Source of the DNA: DASSFZ01 sp035283185
GTDB taxonomy: Bacteria > Chloroflexota > Anaerolineae > Fen-1058
Assembly (NCBI GenBank): GCA_035283185.1
Contig: DATEUJ010000068.1
Coordinates: 62,001 to 126,000, forward strand
DNA: 64,000 nucleotides
Reading direction: 5' to 3'
Part shown: positions 42,628 through 51,362 of the stretch, piece by piece
How positions within the stretch are numbered: position 1 is the first letter of the stretch
Layout of the letters: the number at the start of each line of letters is the position of its first letter
The notes under the pieces: model-generated
What the model was told of the DNA's origin: nothing
The model's input: the letters and a program-made list of their open reading frames with translations, nothing else
Databases searched by the model: none
Translations under genes and position numbers: made by a program

Positions 42628-43587
42628 TCAGAGAGCGTGGATGTGCCAGCGCTCGGGTAGCGGACGCCCCTCGAACGAGCGACGTATTCCGGCAGCGTGC
42701 TCCAGGCTCTTGACACGCAGATGATCGGCGCCGCGAGGGTAGCCCAACTCGACCAGAAGGTCACCGGCGGCCGCCTCGAAACGCTCCACATCCTCGGGGA
42801 GCATCTGCAATCGCCAATCCCTTAGCCCGGGCGTGGGAGGCGACCACGCATGCTTCGCATCGAGGTCAAGATCCATCCGCATTCGACCCTCGTGAAACCG
42901 GAGCATGGCCCCATCGTAAGGTACCCCCAGAAAGGCGCAGAGCGCCGCGCATTCCTCCATCGGACGGGCAACCAGGGCTTCGTAGCGTATCTCGTAGTAC
43001 AGATCCTCCCCTAACGATCTCCCGGCTTCACGCCCCAGCCGCACGTGCCACTCCCACCATAAGGCCGCCGCGGACACGCGGTCCTCGCTCCAGGTCGCGA
43101 AGCGGCTCACCAGCTTGCCGGCCCTCCTCCAATTGATCGCGGATAGGCACACGTCCCGGCCATCCCGGATGAGATGAACGAATCGGGCACGCGGCCACAG
43201 GCTATGGAGGGTGGGTATGCTCAGCACGTATTCTACGGTCTTGTTTCCCACGAGAGCCTTGCCTCGGGCTTCCCCGTACCGATCGAACAATAATGTGATT
43301 AACCTGGCATACGAGAGAGGGTGACCCGATGCAAGCAGACCCTCGAGCTCCTGCCGGCTCAGTGGAAGGCGGGTGTATCTGCCGAGACCGCCCTTCTCCA
43401 ATAGGTCTTGGATGAACGCCGGCGTAACCAGACCCTCCGGCGTCAGGCCCTCCCGGTTCTCGTATCGCCGAGGGATCCATCCGATTTCTGGGATGATGGC
43501 GATCTGGGGATGAGCGTCTACCATGCGTAGCAGCAAGGTTGTTCCCGAACGCGGACAACCCACGATGAAGACAAACGGGTTAGTCAT
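42628..43587 (-). CDS. Sulfotransferase family protein
   Basis: A 319-residue PAPS-dependent sulfotransferase. The 5'-phosphosulfate loop is FIVGCPRSGTTLLLRMVDAH at residues 7-26, and the 3'-phosphate-binding segment is FVHLIRDGRDVCLSAINWR; LYYEIRYEALVARPMEECAA is the conserved C-terminal part. It transfers sulfate to a hydroxyl or amine of a sugar, lipid or protein; the acceptor is unknown. Its ATG follows the stop of the GH57 gene directly (TAGATG), and its ribosome site GGAGG is inside the repeat-derived end of that gene. An ATP sulfurylase gene is 43 kb away in this window. Confidence 0.9.
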   Translation of the reverse strand: MTNPFVFIVGCPRSGTTLLLRMVDAHPQIAIIPEIGWIPRRYENREGLTPEGLVTPAFIQDLLEKGGLGRYTRLPLSRQELEGLLASGHPLSYARLITLLFDRYGEARGKALVGNKTVEYVLSIPTLHSLWPRARFVHLIRDGRDVCLSAINWRRAGKLVSRFATWSEDRVSAAALWWEWHVRLGREAGRSLGEDLYYEIRYEALVARPMEECAALCAFLGVPYDGAMLRFHEGRMRMDLDLDAKHAWSPPTPGLRDWRLQMLPEDVERFEAAAGDLLVELGYPRGADHLRVKSLEHAAGIRRSFEGRPLPERWHIHAL

Positions 43588-45843
43588 CTAAGCACCTCCA
43601 TTCCCCTCTCCTGTCGCTTGCCACCTGCCCTCGCCTGCTGTGTGCGGGGGTCGCACGCTGTCTGCGGGGGTCTTCGACGACGCAGCTCCACTCCCCTCTC
43701 CTGTCGTCTTCGACGGGAGAGGGGCCGGGGGTGAGGGCCGATGCACGGCGTTCCTCCCCCATTCGATAAGCTGCTGGCATTGCTCGTCGTCGATCTGTCC
43801 GCATCCGACGACCAAATGGAAGTGGCAGGTCTTCGCCTGTATGCGAACGTTCAAGCCGTGGCCGGCCTCGGCGTGCGCCGGGTCCGCCTGAAAGGTTTCC
43901 TCGTCGCAGGCCAGTCCGATCCAGACGCCGACGTCCTCGTTGCGGAAACCGAACCATGTTCTCCCCTGAGAAGGACTCAGCCCACGGCGGCCTTCGCGCA
44001 ACAAGCGATAGTAGTCCGGGGAGAGACACGCTTCCACCGCAAGGCCGCCGCACCCACCGGGCAGGTGATAGCAGACCACGAGGGCAGGAGCATCCGGGGC
44101 CATGATCACGCTCTTGTGCGTCCCGAACAGGCGGCTTCCGTGCTGGACGTTGGTCATCTCCACGCCGGGGGCTGTTTCTCCCACGGCTGAGACCTGATAG
44201 CGGTCGTGCTCGGAGCCCACATCCACAAGGGCGCCGGGGTGGTTGGGCGGCCAGTCCATATACCGGTTCAGTTCCTGCTGGAAGTTCCAATCGTCGGTTG
44301 GGTTACCGATGACCAGAGCGCCGCCTTGTGACGTCAGGTTAAACAGGTAAGCCAGCCGTCCACCGTGGGAGGGCGTTATTACCGCGTACAGGCGTTCGCT
44401 GCGCATGACCACCTCATCTTCGCCATCGTCGTCGATGTCTATGATCCTTGCTGAGGGCGACCGCCCTCGCCGGGCGCCTGCGGCCCAGCGCGCAGCGGCG
44501 GCGATCACCAGGGAGGCACGGGCGTGGCTGGTCACTGCCCGCGCCCAGGGGGCCGGAGCACGGGCCCCTTCAGCAGGGTCATGCCAGGCGGTTTCGTAAG
44601 CAGAGGCCATGAGGTGCTTCCAGGCCAGGGTCAGCAGCCGGCTATCGGCACCCTCTCGCTCCGCTGCACGCACTGCATTCTGAGCCGAGGCCAGGTATCG
44701 TCTATAGGGCGACCAGGCCGCGCTTTCCCACCAGCCGCGATAGTCCTCGCCGGCTTGCCAATTCTGCGCCAGCTCGAAGAACGCGCCGGCCTCCAACACG
44801 CGCTCTCCTTTCGGTGGGCGGCCGTCTAGCCAGTCAGACAGGAGGACAGGAGCCACGTCCTCCCGGGAGATGATCCAGCGCAGGAAAGCCTCGTATCGCT
44901 CAAGGGCGCCAGGCTCCCAGCCGCCGACGCCGGCCGTCTTCTCAAGGTCGTCGGCGTAGACGAGGAGCTTGTCATCTCCGCCGTCCTGGGCAAGCGCCTC
45001 AATCGTCTCCTCCAGGCAGCGCCAGTGGTCGGGGAGCCGCGGAGGTATCCAGTAGCGCAGGTTAGCCGATATAGGCACGATCCCTAGGCCGTTCGCTCCG
45101 GCGATGCGGTAGACTGTATAGGTTTCGGCCTGTCCGAACCCGCCTTCCAGCCTCCTGAGCGTAGTCGAAGAGCCTGCCCTGAGCGAAGTGAAGGGACGGT
45201 GTCCGTCAGGGGAGGCGGCCATCGAGCCGAAGGGCCTGCCCTGCGAAGTCCCCGACCGAAGGGAGTGGGGAGCGAAGTCGAAGGGTCCGGTCGAGTCGAA
45301 TAGCGCGCGCGGGCTTCCCGAATAAGAGCCGTTGATAGGATACAGCAGCCGGTCGTCCAACAGGACATAGCGGAAGCCGCCATTGGCCAACTGTCTACTG
45401 GTTATGACAGGAGCTAACCTTGCCGTGTCCCAGACGCGCTCGGGCACCCAGCAGACTTTGACCTCGCTGGGCGGGCAGCACAGGTGATGATGGCACAGCC
45501 AGAGGTGCTCATTGAGCTGCCGCAGATTGAAGGCGGGTGGGAACATCAGCATCACGTTTTCGGCGTAGGTGCCCCCGATCAGGGCGACCAGCCCTTTTGC
45601 ACACAGGGTACGCACCAGCGTCAGGAACCACGGGCAGTGCCAGGCGATGGCCTCGATCAACGCGCCGCTCAAGTGGAGGTTGGCGCAGACGCCGTACCTT
45701 TCGTGGAGGCGCAAGGCTGCTGCGTAGCCTTCTACGACCTCCAATATCCCCTGCCGGTTGTCATAGCCCTCGGTGATAAGATACTGATTCGCATGGTGCA
45801 CCAGAGCCACCGGTACGATGTGTGAAGCTCGCATCCCGTTCAT
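43588..45843 (-). CDS. GH57-family glycosidase/glucanotransferase-like protein with repeat insertions
   Basis: A 751-residue protein with GH57 features in order: ALVHHANQY (region 1), GLVALIGGTYAENVM (region 2), CWVPERVWD with the likely nucleophile Glu (region 3) and LLVYADDLEKTAGVGGWE with the likely acid/base Asp (region 4). A C-terminal beta domain (about 480-700) follows. Two parts are out of place. Around codons 180-230 (45153-45296) the coding DNA is a dispersed intergenic repeat, giving TGPFDFAPHSLRSGTSQG-like sequence. The last 50 residues (SPPAPLPSKTTGEGSG) also come from repeat DNA. Both keep the frame. Activity on alpha-glucans is typical of the family; the true substrate is unknown. 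Confidence 0.85.
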   Translation of the reverse strand: MNGMRASHIVPVALVHHANQYLITEGYDNRQGILEVVEGYAAALRLHERYGVCANLHLSGALIEAIAWHCPWFLTLVRTLCAKGLVALIGGTYAENVMLMFPPAFNLRQLNEHLWLCHHHLCCPPSEVKVCWVPERVWDTARLAPVITSRQLANGGFRYVLLDDRLLYPINGSYSGSPRALFDSTGPFDFAPHSLRSGTSQGRPFGSMAASPDGHRPFTSLRAGSSTTLRRLEGGFGQAETYTVYRIAGANGLGIVPISANLRYWIPPRLPDHWRCLEETIEALAQDGGDDKLLVYADDLEKTAGVGGWEPGALERYEAFLRWIISREDVAPVLLSDWLDGRPPKGERVLEAGAFFELAQNWQAGEDYRGWWESAAWSPYRRYLASAQNAVRAAEREGADSRLLTLAWKHLMASAYETAWHDPAEGARAPAPWARAVTSHARASLVIAAAARWAAGARRGRSPSARIIDIDDDGEDEVVMRSERLYAVITPSHGGRLAYLFNLTSQGGALVIGNPTDDWNFQQELNRYMDWPPNHPGALVDVGSEHDRYQVSAVGETAPGVEMTNVQHGSRLFGTHKSVIMAPDAPALVVCYHLPGGCGGLAVEACLSPDYYRLLREGRRGLSPSQGRTWFGFRNEDVGVWIGLACDEETFQADPAHAEAGHGLNVRIQAKTCHFHLVVGCGQIDDEQCQQLIEWGRNAVHRPSPPAPLPSKTTGEGSGAASSKTPADSVRPPHTAGEGRWQATGEGNGGA
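45153..45296. repeat. GCCTGCCCTG(C/A)G-family repeats inside the GH57 gene
   Basis: Two or three copies of the GCCTGCCCTGAGCGAAGTGAAGGGA / GCCTGCCCTGCGAAGTCCCC type. The segment 45234-45266 is identical over 33 bp to intergenic 24012-24044; a third relative is at 27221-27244. The length is compatible with an open frame in the host gene. Confidence 0.85.
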
Positions 45844-45858
45844 GGTCCAAGCATCCTG

Positions 45859-47019
45859 CTACGGGCCTCTACGGGAATTGATATGAAGACGCTCGAGCGT
45901 CGTCGGTCCATCGCTATGCAGCCATTCTTCGATCAGGTCGGGCCACAGATCAAGCAATTCGACGCGATTGTTGCGCAGCGTGCATAGCTCATAGTGGAGG
46001 CTCTGAAGGAAGGCGCGGGCAACCTGCGCCGCCACCCGTGTCCAGGTCGCCGGGCCGCCGACCTGATAGTGTCGCCAGAAGGCTAAGCCAGCGCGTGCCC
46101 CGGGGGCGAAATCCCCGATCTGGAAATACGACATGATTAACAACTGGCCGATGGCGTAGCCAACATCGAAGGCTGCCTCTCGCAGACCCATGGTGTCGAA
46201 GTCGATCACCGTCGTGAGCCCGGGAGTCAAGAACACGTTCTTGGGGTGGTAATCGCCGTGCGAAGGCAATAGCGGGACGCCTTCGGCGCGGAGGACCTGT
46301 ATCAGCCGCTCGGCCACCGGCTCAAGCCGCGAAGCGTGCTCTGGGAACGACGAGGCAAGCTCGTGGGCAAAGCGCTGTGCTGAGTCGACGTCACCCATCC
46401 AGCTCTTGGCTTCCGCGCTCACAGGACTGCGCTGGAGCTGGACAAGCCAGGCGCCGGCCTGGGCAGAGACCGCTGCCAAGGCTCGCTCGTCCCCTCGAAG
46501 AAAACTGGCCCATGTTGCCCCTGGAGCATTCGCTTGTAACAGAGCGCCTTGCTCAGGAAAGTATCCATAGGGTCGTGGCACGCAATACCTGGCCGGTGGC
46601 CGGAAGCCGGCCTCCCACAATTTCTGCAGCGCTCTCAACGCCTTGGTTCCGCGGTCACTTCCATAGAACTTGGCAACTATCTCCGTGGTCTTGACACGTC
46701 TGTCCGCCCTATTCTGGTAGGATATGAGGCAGAAGGCGATGCGCTTGCGCCGCTGCTTCCGCACCTCTGTGACCTGGCATGACAGCAGTCGCCAGGCGCC
46801 AGCGCTTAGCTCCGGGATCGTCCTGGCCAGGAGCCTGCGTCCAAGGTCGCCGTTGACAAGAGCATCCACGACCGTGTACAGATCGTCGTCGACAGCAGCG
46901 CCCTCCAGCAAGTTCTGGGTTTTGGCCCGGGCGCCATATGTCGAGACCATCTCGCGGTTAATGTGTAAGGCTTGGGCAACAGCATGACGGTCCATAATGA
47001 TCAGTCTCCTGTCGATCAT
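45859..47019 (-). CDS. Aminoglycoside phosphotransferase (APH)-fold kinase
   Basis: A 386-residue protein kinase-like phosphotransferase. The catalytic loop is LLPSHGDYHPKNVFLTPG (Asp in HGDYH) and the metal-binding loop is TTVIDFDTMGLREAAFDVGY. The N-lobe Lys is probably in TTEIVAKFYGSDRG. The substrate may be a sugar, amino sugar or other small metabolite; antibiotic resistance need not be the role. ATG 47019 has GAGGAG just upstream; the frame is open to 47178. The next gene (GH57) starts 15 nt after the stop, so APH, GH57, sulfotransferase and ABC exporter appear to form one minus-strand operon. Confidence 0.82.
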   Translation of the reverse strand: MIDRRLIIMDRHAVAQALHINREMVSTYGARAKTQNLLEGAAVDDDLYTVVDALVNGDLGRRLLARTIPELSAGAWRLLSCQVTEVRKQRRKRIAFCLISYQNRADRRVKTTEIVAKFYGSDRGTKALRALQKLWEAGFRPPARYCVPRPYGYFPEQGALLQANAPGATWASFLRGDERALAAVSAQAGAWLVQLQRSPVSAEAKSWMGDVDSAQRFAHELASSFPEHASRLEPVAERLIQVLRAEGVPLLPSHGDYHPKNVFLTPGLTTVIDFDTMGLREAAFDVGYAIGQLLIMSYFQIGDFAPGARAGLAFWRHYQVGGPATWTRVAAQVARAFLQSLHYELCTLRNNRVELLDLWPDLIEEWLHSDGPTTLERLHINSRRGP

Positions 47020-47171
47020 CGCCAGCTCCTCGGGCATAACGCTCGAGGAATTTCGACACTTGATAGGTCGCGATTCCACGTGGAAAGTCACGGCCTGATG
47101 ACTGTGGCTGAAGACGCTGGCAACGTGTGGGTACAGATGGGTGGCTGGCCCGATACATATTACCGTGAAGA

Positions 47172-47732
47172 GTGACACCTCGACATGGGGCGATGGTACG
47201 CTGTGGGAAGATGGTACGCCGTCGGAGATGGTACGCCGTGGGAAGATGGTACTATTACGTGGGCCGCGACGAGCAACTCATCGGCCTGCTCGAAGCCGCG
47301 CTCGGAGCACCCATCGCCGAGGGGCCGGCCATGCCGACCGGTCCCGGCGAGCCGGTCGCTGCGCTGACGAAGGCGCTCGACGAGCGCGACTGGGCTGCCC
47401 TGCAGGCGCAGATGGGCGACCCGTTTGTCATCGGCTACTGGCGGTCGGAAGGCGTGTCGCTCAGCCCGCAGGAAGCCATCGAGCAGTTGCAGACAAACTT
47501 GCTCTCTGCCGACGCCACCCTGACCTATACGACGGACGAGAGCGAGTTCCCGTCGCTGGATGGCACGCCGCTCGGGTCGATCTGGGGGCCGGACGTCAAG
47601 GTCGTGCAGCCCATCTTCAGTCAGGGCTGGGGACCGGACGGCAAAGGTGAGGCGATCCTGGCCGTGGCGGAGCAGCCCGACGGATCGACGTACTGGTATG
47701 GCATGATTTACGCGCGCGAGGGATTCGATTAG
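47172..47732 (+). CDS. Truncated-looking extracellular domain protein, start uncertain
   Basis: A 186-residue frame. Residues 1-30 come from a short tandem repeat (WYAVGRWYYYVG) and are probably not native. The rest (DEQLIGLLEAALGAPIAEGP, PVAALTKALDERDWAALQAQ, FVIGYWRSEGVSLSPQEAIE, SIWGPDVKVVQPIFSQGWGP) looks like the C-terminal domain of lipoproteins common in this type of genome, but no signal peptide or lipobox precedes it. A GTG at 47259 is another possible start. It is probably a 5'-truncated gene or one fused to a repeat. A hairpin terminator follows. Function unknown. Confidence 0.5.
   Translation: MTPRHGAMVRCGKMVRRRRWYAVGRWYYYVGRDEQLIGLLEAALGAPIAEGPAMPTGPGEPVAALTKALDERDWAALQAQMGDPFVIGYWRSEGVSLSPQEAIEQLQTNLLSADATLTYTTDESEFPSLDGTPLGSIWGPDVKVVQPIFSQGWGPDGKGEAILAVAEQPDGSTYWYGMIYAREGFD
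47193..47255. repeat. 18/17/18-bp tandem repeat ATGGTACGCCGTGGGAAG
   Basis: ATGGTACGCTGTGGGAAG (47193), ATGGTACGCCGTCGGAG (47211, 1 bp shorter), ATGGTACGCCGTGGGAAG (47228) and a partial fourth ATGGTACTAT (47246). Because one unit is 17 bp, each change of copy number would change the reading frame feeding the downstream domain. Confidence 0.85.
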
Positions 47733-47782
47733 ACGGCCAACCGGCGCTATCACGCCCACACCATCCTCGCTGCGCGCAACGC

Positions 47783-47815
47783 AGAAACCCGGTTTCTCCA
47801 AGAAACCGGGTTTCT
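47783..47815. terminator. Hairpin AGAAACCCGGTTTCT / AGAAACCGGGTTTCT, second copy
   Basis: A 15-bp perfect stem with a 3-nt loop (CCA), followed by CATTTC. The arms are identical to those at 15215-15248. It lies after the truncated lipoprotein-like gene and before the restriction-modification gene. Confidence 0.75.
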
Positions 47816-47850
47816 CATTTCTGCGATGATGGGTGTAAACTCTTAGCCCA

Positions 47851-50685
47851 ATGGCCGACGCTACCTCGCCACGCCGCATATTTGAGACTCGCCTTGCCGA
47901 GCTGGTCGAGAAGTTCGAGCGCCACCGAGGCACCTACGTGCGCGCCGACTATCCCGAATCGCAGGCGCGCCTCGACTTCGTCGATCCGTTCTTCGAAGCT
48001 CTGGGATGGGACGTGCGCAACGAGGCCGGGCTGGGGCCGGCCGAGCGCGAGGTCGTCGTCGAGCAAGGTGAAACGGCGGGCCGCCCCGATTACAACTTCC
48101 GCCTCGACGGGCACACCGTCTTCTTCGTCGAGGCCAAAGCGCCGCACGTCTCGCTCGAACGGACAGACGTGGTGATGCAGGCCAAGCAATACGCCTGGAA
48201 CTCGAAGGACGTGTTCGTCGCGGCGGTCACCGACTTTGAAGAATTCCGCCTGTACGATGCAACCGTCAAGCCTGACCGAAAGCATCCCAACGTCGGCCTG
48301 ATTTTCGCGCACCGCTACGGCGACTATCTCAAGCCGAAGGTGCTGGACGATCTGTGGCTGCTGTCGAAAGAATCGGTCGCGGCGGGGTCGATCGACCAAC
48401 TGCTCGAGATGTCGAGCGTCAAGCGGCGCCAGCGCATGCCGGTCGACGAGGCTTTCCTCGACGATCTGAGCGGCTGGCGCGAGCAGCTCGCCAAGGCCGT
48501 GTACAAGACACACCCCGATCTGGCCGTGGCTGATCTCAACAGCGTCGTGCAAGTGTTCCTCGACCGCCTGGTGTTCATCCGCATCGCCGAAGATCGCGGC
48601 ATCCTGAAGCCGCGCGGACTGGAAGACATCGCCCGCCTGTGGGAGCACAGCGGCAAGCGCCGCTCGATCGTGGCCGACCTCAACGCGCTGTTCCATGAGG
48701 TCAATGCGCTGCTCAACGGCGAGATTTTCAAGCCGCATCCGTGCGAAAAGATCGACTGGGACGCCAGCGCGGACCTTGTCGTCAAGATCGTGCGCGGCCT
48801 GTACGATGGGCCGTACAAGTTCGACTACATCGGCGTCGAATTGCTCGGCTCGATCTACGAGCGCTACCTGGGCAAGACGATTAGGGTCACCGCGACGCGC
48901 GCCATCGTCGAAGACAAGCCCGAGGTGCGCAAAGCGGGCGGCGTGTACTACACGCCCAAGTACATCGTCGATTACATCGTCGATCAGACCGTGGGCAGGC
49001 TGATCGAGGGCAAGACGCCTGCGCAGATCGCCAAACTGCGCATCCTCGACCCGGCCTGCGGCTCCGGCTCGTTCCTGCTGGGAGCGTACCAGAAGCTGCT
49101 TAGCTACCACCAGCGCTACAAGGCCGAGCACCGGGCGAAGAAGCGCGAGGCGCCCGCGCAGCCAGAATTGATCGGCGCGGGTGACAGCGGCGAGGTCAGG
49201 CTCACGCTCGAAGAGAAGGCCGCCATTCTGCGCAACAACCTCTACGGCGTGGACATCGACCCACAGGCCGTCGAGATCACGATGATGAGCCTGTACATCA
49301 AGATGCTGGAGGGCGAGCGCGGGCTGATCGCCGGGCGCGGCGTGCTGCCGCCGCTGAAGGACAACATTAAGTGCGGCAATTCGCTGATTGGGCACGACAT
49401 CCGCGACGTGCCGGACATCACCGACGAAGACCTCGACCGGATCAATCCGTTCGACTGGAATAGCCGGCGCGAGGGGTTTGGGGAGATCATGGCAGGGGGC
49501 GGGTTTGATGCGGTGATTGGGAATCCGCCGTACGTACTCCTACAATCTCTGGGCCTACCCTCAGTTCAGAAGTATCTTGTCAACCGGTACAATAGTGCCC
49601 GCTATAAGGTCGACACCTATCAAGTTCTCATAGAACAGGCTTGTCTGTTATCCAAGCAGCGTGGATTCGTCAGCTTCATTACGCCGAATACTTTCCTGAG
49701 GAATAAGTACGCAATTGCACTGCGCGAGTTGCTACTTGAGAATACTGAGATAATTCACCTTCGTTTGTATGATTACAGAGTGTTCGCAGGTGCAAGTGTG
49801 GACACCGTTATCACGGTTTTGAGGCGCACGGACAGGCCAAATCCGGCCCATAAGGTATCGATAGACAGGGCAATCTCACCGGCAGACATTCAGGCCGCTG
49901 GCGAAATCAGTCAAGTTAAGTGGTCTGCCCGTAGTGATAAGAACTTTGATCTACCAGGCAGTCAAGCTGGCAGACAACTCATTGAGAAGATCGATGCATG
50001 CGCAACACCGCTCGGCAACTTCGCCACCGCCTACTTTGGGATTCAAACACACAGCCGCGAAAAGTACGTCCAGCCGTATCCATCTGGTTCTGGGTGGAAG
50101 CCAGTGCTCGATGGAGGCAACATTAGTCGCTACTTCCTTATGCCCCCAGTGGAATATGTTTCCACGGAACCGCGAGCTATAAAAAGCGGCGGTGACTCGA
50201 CAGTCTATGAAAGAGAACGTATAGGGGTCCGGCAAATAGGAAAGCGACCGATCGCGACACTGCTGCCCGGTGGCTGGTACTCGCTGAACACGATCTACAA
50301 CATTTTCTTCACTCGCAACGTCGACTACTCGCTGAAGTTCATCTTGGGGCTAATGCTATCCAGTCTCTTCGGCTGGTACTGGGAGCAGCGTTTCTTTGAC
50401 CAGAAACAGACTTTTCCGAAAGTGAAGAAGGCTCCCCTTTTGTCGCTTCCTATACGGAATATCGATTTCAACAATCCTACTGACCGCACCCGCCACGACA
50501 AGATGGTGTCGCTGGTTCAGCGCATGCTTGACCTGTACAAGCAGAAGCAATCCGCCACGAGCGATGCGGCGCGGGCGCGCCTCGAGCGCGAGATCAACGT
50601 CACAGACGAGCAGATCGACAAGGTGGTATACGAACTGTACGGGCTGACCGAGGAGGAGATCAAGATCGTGGAAGATGCCCGGTAG
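47851..50685 (+). CDS. Type IIG restriction-modification enzyme (Eco57I-like, single polypeptide)
   Basis: A 944-residue enzyme. The N-terminal nuclease motif is GRPDYNF (Asp80) with FFVEAKA (Glu94, Lys96), a PD-(D/E)xK type. A helical connector follows, then an adenine methyltransferase: DPACGSGSF with Asp400 (motif I) and NPPY with Asn558 (motif IV). The target-recognition domain fills about 620-880, and a C-terminal helix ends it. Cleavage and N6-adenine methylation in one chain need no separate subunit. A TAAACT box 9 nt before the ATG suggests a leaderless mRNA. The DNA from about 49,540 to 50,480 is clearly richer in A/T than the rest of the gene, marking an exchanged specificity segment. 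Confidence 0.9.
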   Translation: MADATSPRRIFETRLAELVEKFERHRGTYVRADYPESQARLDFVDPFFEALGWDVRNEAGLGPAEREVVVEQGETAGRPDYNFRLDGHTVFFVEAKAPHVSLERTDVVMQAKQYAWNSKDVFVAAVTDFEEFRLYDATVKPDRKHPNVGLIFAHRYGDYLKPKVLDDLWLLSKESVAAGSIDQLLEMSSVKRRQRMPVDEAFLDDLSGWREQLAKAVYKTHPDLAVADLNSVVQVFLDRLVFIRIAEDRGILKPRGLEDIARLWEHSGKRRSIVADLNALFHEVNALLNGEIFKPHPCEKIDWDASADLVVKIVRGLYDGPYKFDYIGVELLGSIYERYLGKTIRVTATRAIVEDKPEVRKAGGVYYTPKYIVDYIVDQTVGRLIEGKTPAQIAKLRILDPACGSGSFLLGAYQKLLSYHQRYKAEHRAKKREAPAQPELIGAGDSGEVRLTLEEKAAILRNNLYGVDIDPQAVEITMMSLYIKMLEGERGLIAGRGVLPPLKDNIKCGNSLIGHDIRDVPDITDEDLDRINPFDWNSRREGFGEIMAGGGFDAVIGNPPYVLLQSLGLPSVQKYLVNRYNSARYKVDTYQVLIEQACLLSKQRGFVSFITPNTFLRNKYAIALRELLLENTEIIHLRLYDYRVFAGASVDTVITVLRRTDRPNPAHKVSIDRAISPADIQAAGEISQVKWSARSDKNFDLPGSQAGRQLIEKIDACATPLGNFATAYFGIQTHSREKYVQPYPSGSGWKPVLDGGNISRYFLMPPVEYVSTEPRAIKSGGDSTVYERERIGVRQIGKRPIATLLPGGWYSLNTIYNIFFTRNVDYSLKFILGLMLSSLFGWYWEQRFFDQKQTFPKVKKAPLLSLPIRNIDFNNPTDRTRHDKMVSLVQRMLDLYKQKQSATSDAARARLEREINVTDEQIDKVVYELYGLTEEEIKIVEDAR

Positions 50686-50845
50686 CACTCGGCTAAGCCC
50701 GGCGGAGGATCTCTGTCCGTTCATCGCCGGGTTATATCGTCGCGCCCAGGATGCCATACGCGCGGCGCGAGCACTCCTTTTTGGTTGAGCATGACCGGTA
50801 TTTTGTGTTACACTTGATTCAGCCGCTTGAGCAGGAGGTGTCAAC

Positions 50846-51124
50846 ATGAGCGAGGCAGCAGCTTCCGTTGAAAAGCGCGTGCGGCTCTCACCACATCGCG
50901 CAGATCGCCTGAGGCGTCTGGCTCAGGCTCGCCACGTCAGCGAGGACCAGATCGTCGAGAAAGCGCTTGACATACTGTTCAGCCTGGCAGACCTCCTCGA
51001 CCAGGATGCCGAGCAGCGCGGCTGGTCGCTGCTTTCAGAGGAAAGCTTGCAGTACGTCTGGGACAACGAGGAAGACGCTACGTACGACAACTGGAGAGAG
51101 TTGTATGACGTTCCAGCGCGGTGA
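50846..51124 (+). CDS. Ribbon-helix-helix (MazE/CopG-like) antitoxin
   Basis: A 92-residue protein with a ribbon-helix-helix-type N-terminal domain (KRVRLSPHRADRLRRLAQAR, HVSEDQIVEKALDILFSLAD) and an acidic C-terminal extension (EESLQYVWDNEEDATYDNWR) of the kind that blocks MazF. GGAGG lies 8 nt before the ATG. It overlaps the start of the following MazF-like gene by 20 nt, the usual arrangement. Since that toxin has lost its middle part, this is now an antitoxin without an active partner at the same locus. Confidence 0.8.
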   Translation: MSEAAASVEKRVRLSPHRADRLRRLAQARHVSEDQIVEKALDILFSLADLLDQDAEQRGWSLLSEESLQYVWDNEEDATYDNWRELYDVPAR

Positions 51125-51263
51125 CGTGGTGTTGGTGCCTTCTGCGTTGAAGCCGGTGCTCTTCACGCTCGATCCCGCTCGCGTGCTCCACCAGGTCGGC
51201 GTCCTGCTTCCCGTCGATCTAGCCGAAGTCAACGATCGCCTGCGCCGCGCGTTGGAGCTGTAG
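51105..51263 (+). pseudogene. MazF/PemK-like toxin with internal deletion
   Basis: A 52-residue frame starting MTFQRGDVVLVP, the standard MazF N-terminus, and continuing at once with LKPVLFTLDPARVLHQVGVL then PVDLAEVNDRLRRALEL, the standard MazF C-terminus. About 60 residues between them, including most of the beta-barrel core, are gone without loss of frame. Normal length is about 110. It should be inactive. It overlaps the antitoxin gene end. Confidence 0.75.
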
Positions 51264-51362
51264 ACACGGCGTCCACGAACCGCTTCACCTTGCTCGCTTC
51301 ACCTTTTCTGCTTCGTCGGCGCAACCTATCACACAGTGGGCATTTCCATATGTAGGTCCCCG

